Of a stretch of 16,059 nucleotides of DNA, positions 6,838-12,623 are shown one piece after another. A program made the position numbers and the translations under genes. The stretch comes from Fibrobacter sp. UBA4309. Its GTDB lineage: Bacteria; Fibrobacterota; Fibrobacteria; Fibrobacterales; Fibrobacteraceae. Position 1 is the first letter of the stretch. Each line of letters begins with the position of its first letter. The notes under the pieces were generated by a model. The model had not been told where the DNA came from. It did no database searches and worked only from the letters and a program-made list of their open reading frames with translations. The stretch is taken from assembly GCF_002395745.1 (NCBI RefSeq), contig NZ_DGUN01000010.1:1-16059 (forward strand), given 5' to 3'.

Positions 6838-7770
6838 ATGAAAAAGTTGATCCTTGCAACGCCGCGTGGTTTTTGTGCCGGAGTCGACCGCGCCATCCAC
6901 GTAGTCGAAAAGGCCCTCGAAAAATTCGGTCCGCCTATCTACGTACGCCACGAAATAGTCCACAACAAGTTCGTCGTCGACACCCTCAAGGAGAAGGGCG
7001 TGCTGTTTGTGGACGAAATTGACGAAGTCCCCGAAGGGTCGGTCGTCATATTCTCGGCCCACGGGGTCGCAGAGCATATCTACGCCGATGCGGAAGCCCG
7101 CCACCTGCAGGTGCTCGACGCCAGCTGCCCGCTGGTGCTCAAGGTCCACTACAGCGCCAAGCGCCATTACAATGCCGGCCGCCATATCATCCTTATCGGT
7201 CATGCCGGCCACGCCGAGGTGGTCGGTACTTTGGGACAGCTCCCGGAAGGCGCCATCACGCTCATCCGGAACGAAGCTGACGTCGCGGCAGTCAAGGTCC
7301 CCGAAGGCAAGGATCTGGCCTATATCACCCAGACGACGCTTTCCGTCGCCGAGACCCGCAAGATTATCGAGGCTCTCAAGTCCCGTTTCCCGAACATCAT
7401 CGGTCCGGATGCCGGCGACCTCTGCTACGCCACCGGGAACCGCCAGTCCGCGGTGCTCGAACTGTGCGCCCATGTCGACATGCTGCTGGTCGTGGGTGCC
7501 AAGAACTCCTCGAATTCCTCCCGTCTTATGGAGCTGGGGCTGGAGCAGGGCATCAAGAGCCACCTCATCGACGACGTGAACGACCTCGACCCGGCCTGGT
7601 TCGAGGGCATCGACACGGTAGGTCTGTCCAGCGGCGCCAGCGCTCCCGAGGTGCTGGTCCAGGGAGTCGTGGAATGGCTGAAGGGCAAATTCCCGGGCCT
7701 GGAAGTCGAAAATCTTGTAAAATTGGTCGAAAATACGAAATTTAACCTGCCAAAGGCACTTCAGGACTAA
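6838..7770 (+). CDS. ispH: 4-hydroxy-3-methylbut-2-enyl diphosphate reductase
   Basis: The last enzyme of the MEP pathway. It reduces HMBPP to IPP and DMAPP with a 4Fe-4S cluster. The length, 310 residues, is normal. The three cluster cysteines are C13 (PRGFCAGVDRA), C97 (DASCPLV) and C196 (DLCYATGNRQ). The substrate-binding residues H42 (VHN), H75 (SAHGV) and the GHAGHAE block with E127 are present, as are QTTLS and the NSSNSSRL loop. The start follows the waaA stop by 12 nt, with AGGG about 10 nt upstream, so it is read from the same transcript. No terminator is seen after it; the rpmB promoter starts within 10 nt of the stop. Confidence 0.97.
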   Translation: MKKLILATPRGFCAGVDRAIHVVEKALEKFGPPIYVRHEIVHNKFVVDTLKEKGVLFVDEIDEVPEGSVVIFSAHGVAEHIYADAEARHLQVLDASCPLVLKVHYSAKRHYNAGRHIILIGHAGHAEVVGTLGQLPEGAITLIRNEADVAAVKVPEGKDLAYITQTTLSVAETRKIIEALKSRFPNIIGPDAGDLCYATGNRQSAVLELCAHVDMLLVVGAKNSSNSSRLMELGLEQGIKSHLIDDVNDLDPAWFEGIDTVGLSSGASAPEVLVQGVVEWLKGKFPGLEVENLVKLVENTKFNLPKALQD

Positions 7771-7779
7771 ACTTTAGCC

Positions 7780-7808
7780 TTGACAGGTCGCAAAGATTTA
7801 GCTAAAAT
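7780..7808 (+). promoter_or_regulatory. Consensus sigma70-type promoter of rpmB
   Basis: TTGACA (7780-7785), a 17-nt spacer and TAAAAT (7803-7808), ending in CTAAAATTGC. This predicts transcription from about 7815 and a leader of about 25 nt with ACGGAG upstream of the ATG. It is the best-formed promoter of the left half. Confidence 0.85.
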
Positions 7809-7839
7809 TGCAGTCCGTAAAAAACAACGGAGTTTTATT

Positions 7840-8061
7840 ATGAGCCGCATTTGTGAAGTTACCGGTAAGGCCGGCCTCGTGGGCAACATGGTTTCCCACT
7901 CCAACCGCAAGAAGTTGATGAAGCAGCTTCCCAACCTCCAGAAGAAGCGCTTCTACATCCCCGAAGAAGACCGCTGGGTGACGCTCCGCGTTAGCGCTGC
8001 CGGTCTCCGCACGATCAATAAGGTCGGCATCGAAGCCGTCGTCCAGGAACTCGGAATCTAA
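7840..8061 (+). CDS. rpmB: 50S ribosomal protein L28
   Basis: A 73-residue basic ribosomal protein. It starts MSRICEVTGKAGLVGNMVSHSN and continues with RRFYIPEED-like and WVTLRVSAAGLRTI segments, the normal L28 pattern. The frame is open further upstream, but a start at 7780 would lie in the promoter's -35 box. ATG 7840 has ACGGAG at 7827-7832 and gives the family's standard N-terminus. Only one cysteine is present, so this is a form without the zinc ribbon. It is a single-gene unit with its own promoter and a terminator at 8086-8114. Confidence 0.97.
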   Translation: MSRICEVTGKAGLVGNMVSHSNRKKLMKQLPNLQKKRFYIPEEDRWVTLRVSAAGLRTINKVGIEAVVQELGI

Positions 8062-8085
8062 TTCCCGTTTCTAGAGCAAAATTTA

Positions 8086-8114
8086 ACCGCCAAGGCTATC
8101 CCTGGCGGTATTTT
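8086..8114. terminator. Bidirectional terminator between rpmB and the exonuclease gene
   Basis: ACCGCCA (8086-8092) pairs with TGGCGGT (8103-8109), with an inner GG/CC extension and a CTAT loop. On the plus strand ATTTTGTG follows. On the minus strand TTAAATTTTG follows, so it can serve the convergent exonuclease gene as well. Confidence 0.7.
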
Positions 8115-8133
8115 GTGTATCTATAGGCAACGC

Positions 8134-8180
8134 GCCTCCCCACTACCCGCTGCCTACTTCCTACTACCTACAGCCTACTT
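8134..8180 (-). repeat. GTAGG-rich low-complexity stretch after the exonuclease stop
   Basis: On the minus strand, beginning at the stop codon of the exonuclease gene, GTAGG occurs four times at short intervals and GCGGGTAGTGGGG follows. The copies differ, as in a decayed short tandem repeat. There is a strong G bias on one strand and no dyad. Confidence 0.5.
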
Positions 8181-8822
8181 ATTGATAAACTGCGGCACGC
8201 CCTTGTACTTGGCCATGTTGGCCATGATGTTCGCCATTTCCCAGTCCTTTTCCTTGAAGCGGCGGCGGAGGAGGGCGACGAACACTTCCATGAGCATTTC
8301 GCAGTCGTAGACGGCGCGGTGCATCTTGGCGGGGTCGATCTTCATGGCGAACTCCGCGCGTTTCATGAACAGTCCTGCCATGTAGCCCAGCTTGTGGTTC
8401 TCGAGCTCGGGCAAGATCGTGCGTGCCATGACGAGGCTGTCTATCACCGGGTTGCCGGGGATGAGCTGCGGGTTCTTGGCGTAGGCGACGCGCAGGAAGC
8501 CGGCGTCGAAGTTCGCGTTGTGGGCGAGGAGGATGGCCCCCTGGCCGCAGAATGCGGTGAACTTCTTGAGGCATTCGCCAACGGGTGGCGCGTTTTCGAC
8601 CATGGCATCGGTAATGTGGTTCACGCTGCTCGCTTCGGCGGGAATCAGCATGTTCGGCTTGGCGAAAGTCTCGAATTCCGAGATGGGCTTGGGCACTACG
8701 CGGCCCGCCTTGGTCTCGACAGTGAATTTTACTGCGCCGATTTCGATGATTTCGTCTTTTGCGTTGTTGAGGCCTGTGGTTTCCAGGTCGAATGCGACAA
8801 ATTTAGGGGGTAATGTTATCAC
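8175..8822 (-). CDS. DnaQ-family 3'-5' exonuclease
   Basis: A 215-residue DEDDh exonuclease like the epsilon subunit of DNA polymerase III or a stand-alone relative. ExoI is FDLETTG (metal ligands D11 and E13), ExoII is LLAHNANFDAGFL and ExoIII is HRAVYDCEML. The C-terminal tail after ExoIII is short and lacks an obvious polymerase-binding clamp motif, so proofreading versus a separate repair/RNA role is open. The start is GTG at 8822, preceded by AAAAGGA at about 8 nt. It overlaps the 3' end of the upstream acyltransferase gene by 20 nt, so the pair is translationally coupled. An N-terminal extension in the other gene's frame is ruled out. Confidence 0.88.
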   Translation of the reverse strand: MITLPPKFVAFDLETTGLNNAKDEIIEIGAVKFTVETKAGRVVPKPISEFETFAKPNMLIPAEASSVNHITDAMVENAPPVGECLKKFTAFCGQGAILLAHNANFDAGFLRVAYAKNPQLIPGNPVIDSLVMARTILPELENHKLGYMAGLFMKRAEFAMKIDPAKMHRAVYDCEMLMEVFVALLRRRFKEKDWEMANIMANMAKYKGVPQFINK

Positions 8823-9354
8823 GGCGTGTATCCTTTTCTTTTTTCTCTATAAAATAGTTAATTCGGATGTCAATCGATGTCATGGGGAAGGGAATGATGA
8901 ACTTGTCCCATGTTTTCAGCGTCAGGTGCTTCCCGTACTTTACGTCGACAAGCCAGAGCGGCGTGCCGGATTTTTGCGAAAGCCAGAGGGATCCCGGTTT
9001 GACTTGCAATGCTGGACCGCGCGGCCCGTCAAGCGCCATGGCTACGAAACCGCCGTTCTGGAGCGTATGGAGCAGGTGGCGTACGTTTGTGGCGCCCTTC
9101 GTGTCGGAACCTCGGCTTAGTTTGTATCCAAGTTTTTCGGTGATGCGGGCGAAGATTTCGCCGTCGGAAGATTCCGAGATGAGCGCGTGGACGCCCTTGC
9201 CCCTGAACGCGGCGGCGTTGGCCAGGAGGTCCCTGTGCCAGATTCCGATAATGCCGGGGCAGTATTCGGGAGGAGCCGAGAAACGTATCCGCAGGCTGCG
9301 TATCCACAGCGTTGCCAAAAAAGAGGCGAATCTGAGCTTGAAATCCCCGAGCAT
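8803..9354 (-). CDS. DUF374-type lysophospholipid/lipid A acyltransferase-like protein
   Basis: A 183-residue member of the DUF374 branch of the LPLAT acyltransferases, which act at the inner membrane on lipid A precursors or lysophospholipids. It contains IGIWHRDLLANAA (the His-x-Asp site at H40), ISESSDGEIFA (59-69), SRGSDTKGA (80-88) and MALDGPRGPALQVKPG (106-121). These are in the order expected for the family, whose usual length is near 200 residues. A weak hydrophobic N-terminal helix (9-24) could associate with membrane. The ATG at 9354 is 6 nt downstream of a TAAATT -10-like box and has no ribosome-binding site. It is followed, with a 20-nt overlap, by the DnaQ-type exonuclease. Confidence 0.85.
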   Translation of the reverse strand: MLGDFKLRFASFLATLWIRSLRIRFSAPPEYCPGIIGIWHRDLLANAAAFRGKGVHALISESSDGEIFARITEKLGYKLSRGSDTKGATNVRHLLHTLQNGGFVAMALDGPRGPALQVKPGSLWLSQKSGTPLWLVDVKYGKHLTLKTWDKFIIPFPMTSIDIRINYFIEKKEKDTRRDNITP

Positions 9355-9359
9355 TGCGC

Positions 9360-9367
9360 AAATTTAG
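9360..9367 (-). promoter_or_regulatory. -10 element directly before the acyltransferase start
   Basis: CTAAATTT on the minus strand, with TAAATT ending 6 nt before the ATG, places the expected transcription start on the A of the start codon. No Shine-Dalgarno sequence is present. TTGCCA occurs upstream but at 22 nt, too far for a standard -35. Confidence 0.45.
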
Positions 9368-9387
9368 TTTTTTTTGCCAGTTCCCCC

Positions 9388-9416
9388 TTGGCAAAACGTC
9401 TTTCTTTACCTATATT
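9388..9416 (+). promoter_or_regulatory. Promoter of tRNA-Cys
   Basis: TTGGCA (9388-9393), a 17-nt spacer and TATATT (9411-9416), within CTATATTAGCGCC. The -10 ends 11 nt before the mature tRNA 5' end. It is divergent from the acyltransferase promoter. Confidence 0.8.
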
Positions 9417-9427
9417 AGCGCCAAATT

Positions 9428-9500
9428 GGCGACGTACCCAAGTTGGTAAGGGGCGGCTCTGCAAAAGCCTTATTCATCAGTTCGAGTCTGATCGTTGCCT
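9428..9500 (+). tRNA. tRNA-Cys (anticodon GCA)
   Basis: A 73-nt cloverleaf. The acceptor stem is GGCGACG/CGTTGCC, the anticodon loop is CTGCAAA (anticodon GCA, reads UGC/UGU), and the T-arm is ATCAG-TTCGAGT-CTGAT. The discriminator is T73, the identity base typical of tRNA-Cys. CCA is not encoded. It is a single-gene transcription unit with a promoter on one side and a terminator 4 nt after its end. Confidence 0.95.
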
Positions 9501-9504
9501 CTCG

Positions 9505-9537
9505 GAAGACCTTCCCTCGGGAAGGTCTTCTTTTTTT
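9505..9537 (+). terminator. Strong terminator of tRNA-Cys
   Basis: GAAGACCTTCCC (9505-9516) and GGGAAGGTCTTC (9519-9530) form an 11-12 bp stem with a tiny loop, followed by TTTTTTT (9531-9537). Confidence 0.92.
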
Positions 9538-9567
9538 CCGGAAGGCTGCCTTGTGAAGGCCCGGAAT

Positions 9568-9673
9568 GCAAAAAAAAATTGAAAAAAGTGGCTTGTCAAG
9601 GCTTTTTTTGCACTTTTTTTGCAAAAAAAATGGCCTTCGGCAAAAAAAAATTAAAAAAAATGCTTGTCAAGGC
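9568..9673. repeat. Two A-tract direct repeats with phased A/T tracts
   Basis: A 35-nt unit at 9568-9602 and a 34-nt unit at 9640-9673 share the same build: GC, nine A, TT, a second A-run, then GCTTGTCAAGGC. Each contains the odd palindrome CTTGTCAAG. A degenerate third core, CCTTGTGAAGGC, lies at 9549-9560. Between the units are T7 (9603-9609), a perfect palindrome of T7-GC-A7 (9614-9629) and GGCCTTCGG. The tract centres fall near multiples of 10.5 bp, as in intrinsically bent DNA. No protein-coding reading of this stretch is credible. Confidence 0.75.
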
Positions 9674-9696
9674 CTAGAAATTAAATTGTTTCTGGA

Positions 9697-9704
9697 CTAT
9701 TTTT
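9697..9704 (+). promoter_or_regulatory. -10-like element before the AlkD-like gene
   Basis: CTATTTTT matches the window's recurring -10 block and ends just before GGAATACA and the ATG at 9713. The predicted leader is 0-3 nt. Only a weak GGA precedes the start. Confidence 0.4.
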
Positions 9705-9712
9705 GGAATACA

Positions 9713-10375
9713 ATGTTACGGTTTACTCAAGAAATTCTGCTCGCTCTTCGTGCGATCTCCAATCAAGAAGAAGCGCACGAGTTGTCCAAGAAGGCCCGTG
9801 AACAATTCGACTTCCTCGGAATCCGGCTTGTTCCCCGTCGCGAAGTAACCTACCCGATTTTTGACAAGTACCCGCCAAAGGACGACGAGGAACTCGTTGC
9901 GAGAGTGGAAGATATGTGGGCGGTCCCGTATCGCGAAATCCAGTACGCGGCGTGTGACTACCTGTTCCGTCACAAGGACCTCCTTGGCGGCCAGCACCTC
10001 AATTTCTTGAAGAAGCTCATCAAGACCCGCGCATGGCGTGATACGGTTGATACACTGGCCGCATGTATTCTTGGCGATCTCGCCTGGAGACTTCCTGCCC
10101 TGCGTTCCAAGATTGCCGCGTGGATCCGTGACCCGAACATCTGGGTTCGCCGCAGCGCCATCATCTTCCAGATCCAGTACAAGGACCATACTGACTGGCA
10201 GCTTCTGCGTCAGTTCTGCCTGACCTGTGCCAAGGACGATGACTATTATATACGCAACGGCATCGGCCGCGCCCTTTCGGAATATGCCCGAATCAACCCG
10301 ACCGAAGTCCGCCGCTTTGTGCAGGACAACAGCTTCGCCGAGCAGACCACCCAGGAAATCCTGAGGCTCATCTAG
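9713..10375 (+). CDS. AlkD-like HEAT-repeat DNA glycosylase family protein
   Basis: A 220-residue all-helical protein of the DNA alkylation repair (AlkD/AlkC) family, which removes bulky or charged alkylated bases without base flipping. Family landmarks are FDFLGIRLVPRR (32-43), the YREIQYAACDYL helix (73-84), AWRDTVDTLA (107-116), WIRDPNIWVRRSAI (137-150) and YYIRNGIGRALSEYARINP (178-196). The catalytic-type Asp (D113) and an Arg matching R148 of B. cereus AlkD (R147) are kept. The two aromatic lesion-contacting positions (W109 and W187 in B. cereus AlkD) read as R109 and R186. The substrate range is therefore likely altered. The frame stays open back to 9566 through the A-tracts, but ATG 9713 gives the family N-terminus. 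It is a single gene, convergent with the Cys-rich gene. Confidence 0.8.
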   Translation: MLRFTQEILLALRAISNQEEAHELSKKAREQFDFLGIRLVPRREVTYPIFDKYPPKDDEELVARVEDMWAVPYREIQYAACDYLFRHKDLLGGQHLNFLKKLIKTRAWRDTVDTLAACILGDLAWRLPALRSKIAAWIRDPNIWVRRSAIIFQIQYKDHTDWQLLRQFCLTCAKDDDYYIRNGIGRALSEYARINPTEVRRFVQDNSFAEQTTQEILRLI

Positions 10376-10390
10376 TCGGCTGCCGGGGCA

Positions 10391-10546
10391 CTACGGTTTT
10401 TTCCGCTTCGGGCCCTCTTTTTTCTGAAAATCCTTCAACGGGAACGAAACGCGCCCCCTGAGGACGCATCCCGGCTCGCCGGGGTCGCATTCCTTCTTGC
10501 GCTTGTCGCAGAAGGTGCCGCGTAAATGCCTGCATTCGTAGCTCAT
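10391..10546 (-). CDS. Small Cys-rich basic protein, 51 aa
   Basis: The minus-strand frame from ATG 10546 to TAG 10391 encodes 51 residues. It starts MSYECRHLRGTFC and has four cysteines (5, 13, 20, 27) with DPGEPGC before the last. A lysine-rich tail ends PKRKKP. The evenly spaced cysteines suggest a zinc or iron-sulfur knuckle. The coding case is good: the stop sits close to the AlkD-like gene without overlap, third positions are G/C-biased, and a TATACT box lies 7 nt before the ATG on the correct strand. There is no signal peptide or membrane segment. It is divergent from malQ (42 nt between start codons), and the two may share control. The function is unknown; I do not recognise a named family. 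Confidence 0.65.
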   Translation of the reverse strand: MSYECRHLRGTFCDKRKKECDPGEPGCVLRGRVSFPLKDFQKKEGPKRKKP

Positions 10547-10553
10547 GCGTTTA

Positions 10554-10559
10554 AGTATA
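10554..10559 (-). promoter_or_regulatory. -10 of the Cys-rich gene, leaderless spacing
   Basis: TATACT on the minus strand (10559-10554) is followed by seven bases and the ATG at 10546. No ribosome-binding site fits between them. It lies back-to-back with the malQ -10. Confidence 0.5.
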
Positions 10560-10574
10560 AAAATTTTTTGTTTA

Positions 10575-10582
10575 CTATATTT
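10575..10582 (+). promoter_or_regulatory. -10 of malQ, leaderless spacing
   Basis: CTATATTT, with TATATT at 10576-10581, is followed by TAACGT and the malQ ATG at 10588. The expected transcription start is on or next to the A of the start codon. The A/T-rich block between the two divergent -10 boxes (10560-10574) contains AAAAATTTTTTG and could act as a shared upstream element. Confidence 0.55.
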
Positions 10583-10587
10583 AACGT

Positions 10588-12561
10588 ATGCGTTATGGTG
10601 ACATTTCTTTTTTCCAGAGCGGCGTAGCCGTTCCCCTTTTCAGCCTTAAAAGCAAAGCCAGTGTTGGTATCGGTGAATTCCTCGACCTGATTCCCTTTGC
10701 CCGTTGGTGCGAAATTTGCGATTTCAACATCATCCAGCTTTTGCCGGTGAACGATACCGGTTCCGAGGCGAGTCCCTACAGCGCCAGGAGCGCCTTTGCC
10801 CTGAACCCGATTTTTATCAACATCCAGGCAATCGAGGGTTCCAGCGAATTCGAAGACGAAATCGAGAAGGCCAAGGAAACCTTTGAATCCCAGGGGACCA
10901 TAGACTATTACAAGGTCTCTACCTGGAAACGCCAGATGTTGCGGAAAATATTTGATATTCGTTACGACATGCTCAAGAAGGACGGGACGCTGACGACGTG
11001 GATCGATCAGAACCCGTGGGCCAAGCCCTATTGCGTCTATTGCATATTGAAGGCCCGCAACGGGGAATCCAGCTGGAAGGATTGGAAAAGCTATCGTGAT
11101 CCGTCCGAAAAGGATATCGAAAAACTCTGGACCAAGTATCTCAAGGACGCCCTTTACCATGCGTGGATGCAATGGGTCGCCGAGATGCAGTTTACTGCCG
11201 CGGTAATCGAAGTTTCCAAGATGGGAATCCATATCAAGGGCGACATCCCTATCCTTATCAACGAGGACAGCGCCGATGCCTGGGCGAACCGTAACTACTT
11301 CTCCATGGCCGACCGTGCCGGCGCCCCGCCCGACATGTTCAGCTACAGCGGCCAGAACTGGGGTTTCCCGACCTACCGCTGGGACAATCTCGAGAAGGAC
11401 GGCTTTGCCTGGTGGAAAATGCGCCTGCACCAGGCGAGCAAGTTCTACCATGCCTACCGCATCGACCACGTGCTCGGATTTTTCCGTATCTGGAGTATCC
11501 CGGAACGCGAGGTTACGGGCATCCTGGGCCGTTTCAACCCGTGCGTGCCGCTGACCCGCGATATGCTGCATGCTTCCGGTTTCTGCGACGAGACGCTCGA
11601 ATACCTGCGCAGGCCCAACTATTCCGTAGACCAGCTCAGGGAGTTTTTCGGTAACGAAACGGAGAACATGGTGTCGGTCTATTTCGAGAGCCTGCCGAAC
11701 GAATCCTCACGGTTCGTCATCAAGCCGGAATTCTACTCCGAGAAGGCCATCACTTCGCTCGATGAACCGCAACAGGTCAAGGACGCGCTTCTCAAGGTCT
11801 ACTGGAACCGCATTTTCATCCCGAGCGGAGACGAGAATACCTATTATCCGTTCTGGTACTGGTACAACCAGCCGGTCCTGTTTACGCTCCCCGAAAACGA
11901 ACAGCAGAAGCTTCGTGATATCATCCACCAGAACGAAAGCTCGCAGGAAGGCCTTTGGGAGCAGAATGCGACCAAGCTGTTGAGCGTACTTTCCAAGGAA
12001 ACGGACATGCTCGTGTGTGCCGAAGACCTTGGCGCCGTGCCGCACTGCGTCCCCGCCGTTCTCAAGAAACTGAATATCCTTTCGCTGCGCATCGAGCGCT
12101 GGGCACGCAACTGGGATGCCCCGTATTCCCCGTACTACGACATGGAGGAATACCCGAGGCTTTCCGTGTGCACCACGAGCTGCCACGACACCTCGAGCCT
12201 GCGCGGACTCTGGAAGGAACCGGATTTCGACAAGAACCTGTACTGGGGTCACGCCCACCTGGCTGGCCAGGCGCCCGAAGAACTGACGCCGCCCACCATC
12301 CGCAGCATCCTCGCGCACGTGTTCAGCAGCAACAGCCTGTTTTGCATCTTGCCCGTGCAGGACTACTTCGGCCTGTCTTCGACGCTGTCCGAGATTCCTG
12401 CCGAAGAGGAGCGCGTGAACGTACCCGGCACCGTCGGCGGCAAGAACTGGACCTACCGCCTGCCTTGTACTGTGGAAGCGCTGCTCGAGAACAAGAGCCT
12501 GAGCACCGAAATCCGCAAGCTGGTGGACGTGCGCAAGCGCCGCCCCATGTGGAAAATATAG
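10588..12561 (+). CDS. malQ: 4-alpha-glucanotransferase, DPE2-type GH77
   Basis: A 657-residue cytoplasmic GH77 enzyme that transfers glucosyl or maltosyl units between alpha-1,4-glucans. The substrate-cleft blocks are LLPVNDTGSEASPYSARSAF (51-70) and GDIPILINEDSADAW, followed by GAPPDMFS and GQNWGFPTYRW. The nucleophile is D293 (YRIDHVLGFF), the acid/base E479 (CAEDLGAVPHCVPAV) and the third carboxylate D534 (SCHDTSSLRGLW). The segments NATKLLSVLSKETDMLVCAEDLG and SVCTTSCHDTSSLRG resemble plant DPE2 and Bacteroides-type enzymes more than E. coli MalQ. The N-terminal starch-binding CBM20 modules of DPE2 are absent. The GH13 gene follows 62 nt downstream on the same strand. Together they suit maltose/maltodextrin and glycogen turnover. 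There is no signal peptide. Confidence 0.93.
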   Translation: MRYGDISFFQSGVAVPLFSLKSKASVGIGEFLDLIPFARWCEICDFNIIQLLPVNDTGSEASPYSARSAFALNPIFINIQAIEGSSEFEDEIEKAKETFESQGTIDYYKVSTWKRQMLRKIFDIRYDMLKKDGTLTTWIDQNPWAKPYCVYCILKARNGESSWKDWKSYRDPSEKDIEKLWTKYLKDALYHAWMQWVAEMQFTAAVIEVSKMGIHIKGDIPILINEDSADAWANRNYFSMADRAGAPPDMFSYSGQNWGFPTYRWDNLEKDGFAWWKMRLHQASKFYHAYRIDHVLGFFRIWSIPEREVTGILGRFNPCVPLTRDMLHASGFCDETLEYLRRPNYSVDQLREFFGNETENMVSVYFESLPNESSRFVIKPEFYSEKAITSLDEPQQVKDALLKVYWNRIFIPSGDENTYYPFWYWYNQPVLFTLPENEQQKLRDIIHQNESSQEGLWEQNATKLLSVLSKETDMLVCAEDLGAVPHCVPAVLKKLNILSLRIERWARNWDAPYSPYYDMEEYPRLSVCTTSCHDTSSLRGLWKEPDFDKNLYWGHAHLAGQAPEELTPPTIRSILAHVFSSNSLFCILPVQDYFGLSSTLSEIPAEEERVNVPGTVGGKNWTYRLPCTVEALLENKSLSTEIRKLVDVRKRRPMWKI

Positions 12562-12593
12562 AGGGTTTGAACTCGCTCCCCTTATACCCCAAA

Positions 12594-12607
12594 GGGCCGT
12601 AAGGCCC
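12594..12607 (+). promoter_or_regulatory. Small GNRA-loop hairpin between malQ and the GH13 gene
   Basis: GGGCC-GTAA-GGCCC, a 5-bp stem with a GNRA tetraloop 16 nt before the GH13 ATG. It has no T-tract, so it is not a terminator. It could stabilise or process the intercistronic RNA. This is a weak feature. Confidence 0.3.
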
Positions 12608-12623
12608 GCGCTCGTTACCGCCT

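Noticed and set aside
5578..7563. 661-aa minus-strand open frame spanning waaA and ispH
   Set aside because: It runs antisense through two well-identified genes and their intergenic gap. No family motif, so it is an artefact of codon bias.
7780..7839. N-terminal extension of rpmB from TTG 7780
   Set aside because: It would translate the -35/-10 promoter. The ATG at 7840 has a ribosome-binding site and the normal L28 N-terminus.
9566..9712. N-terminal extension of the AlkD-like protein through the A-tracts
   Set aside because: It reads poly-Lys/Phe through repeats and lies upstream of the -10-like box. ATG 9713 gives the family N-terminus.
10543..11571. 342-aa minus-strand open frame opposite malQ
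   Set aside because: It overlaps the catalytic core of malQ antisense and would cover the real 51-aa Cys-rich gene's promoter. No recognisable domain.
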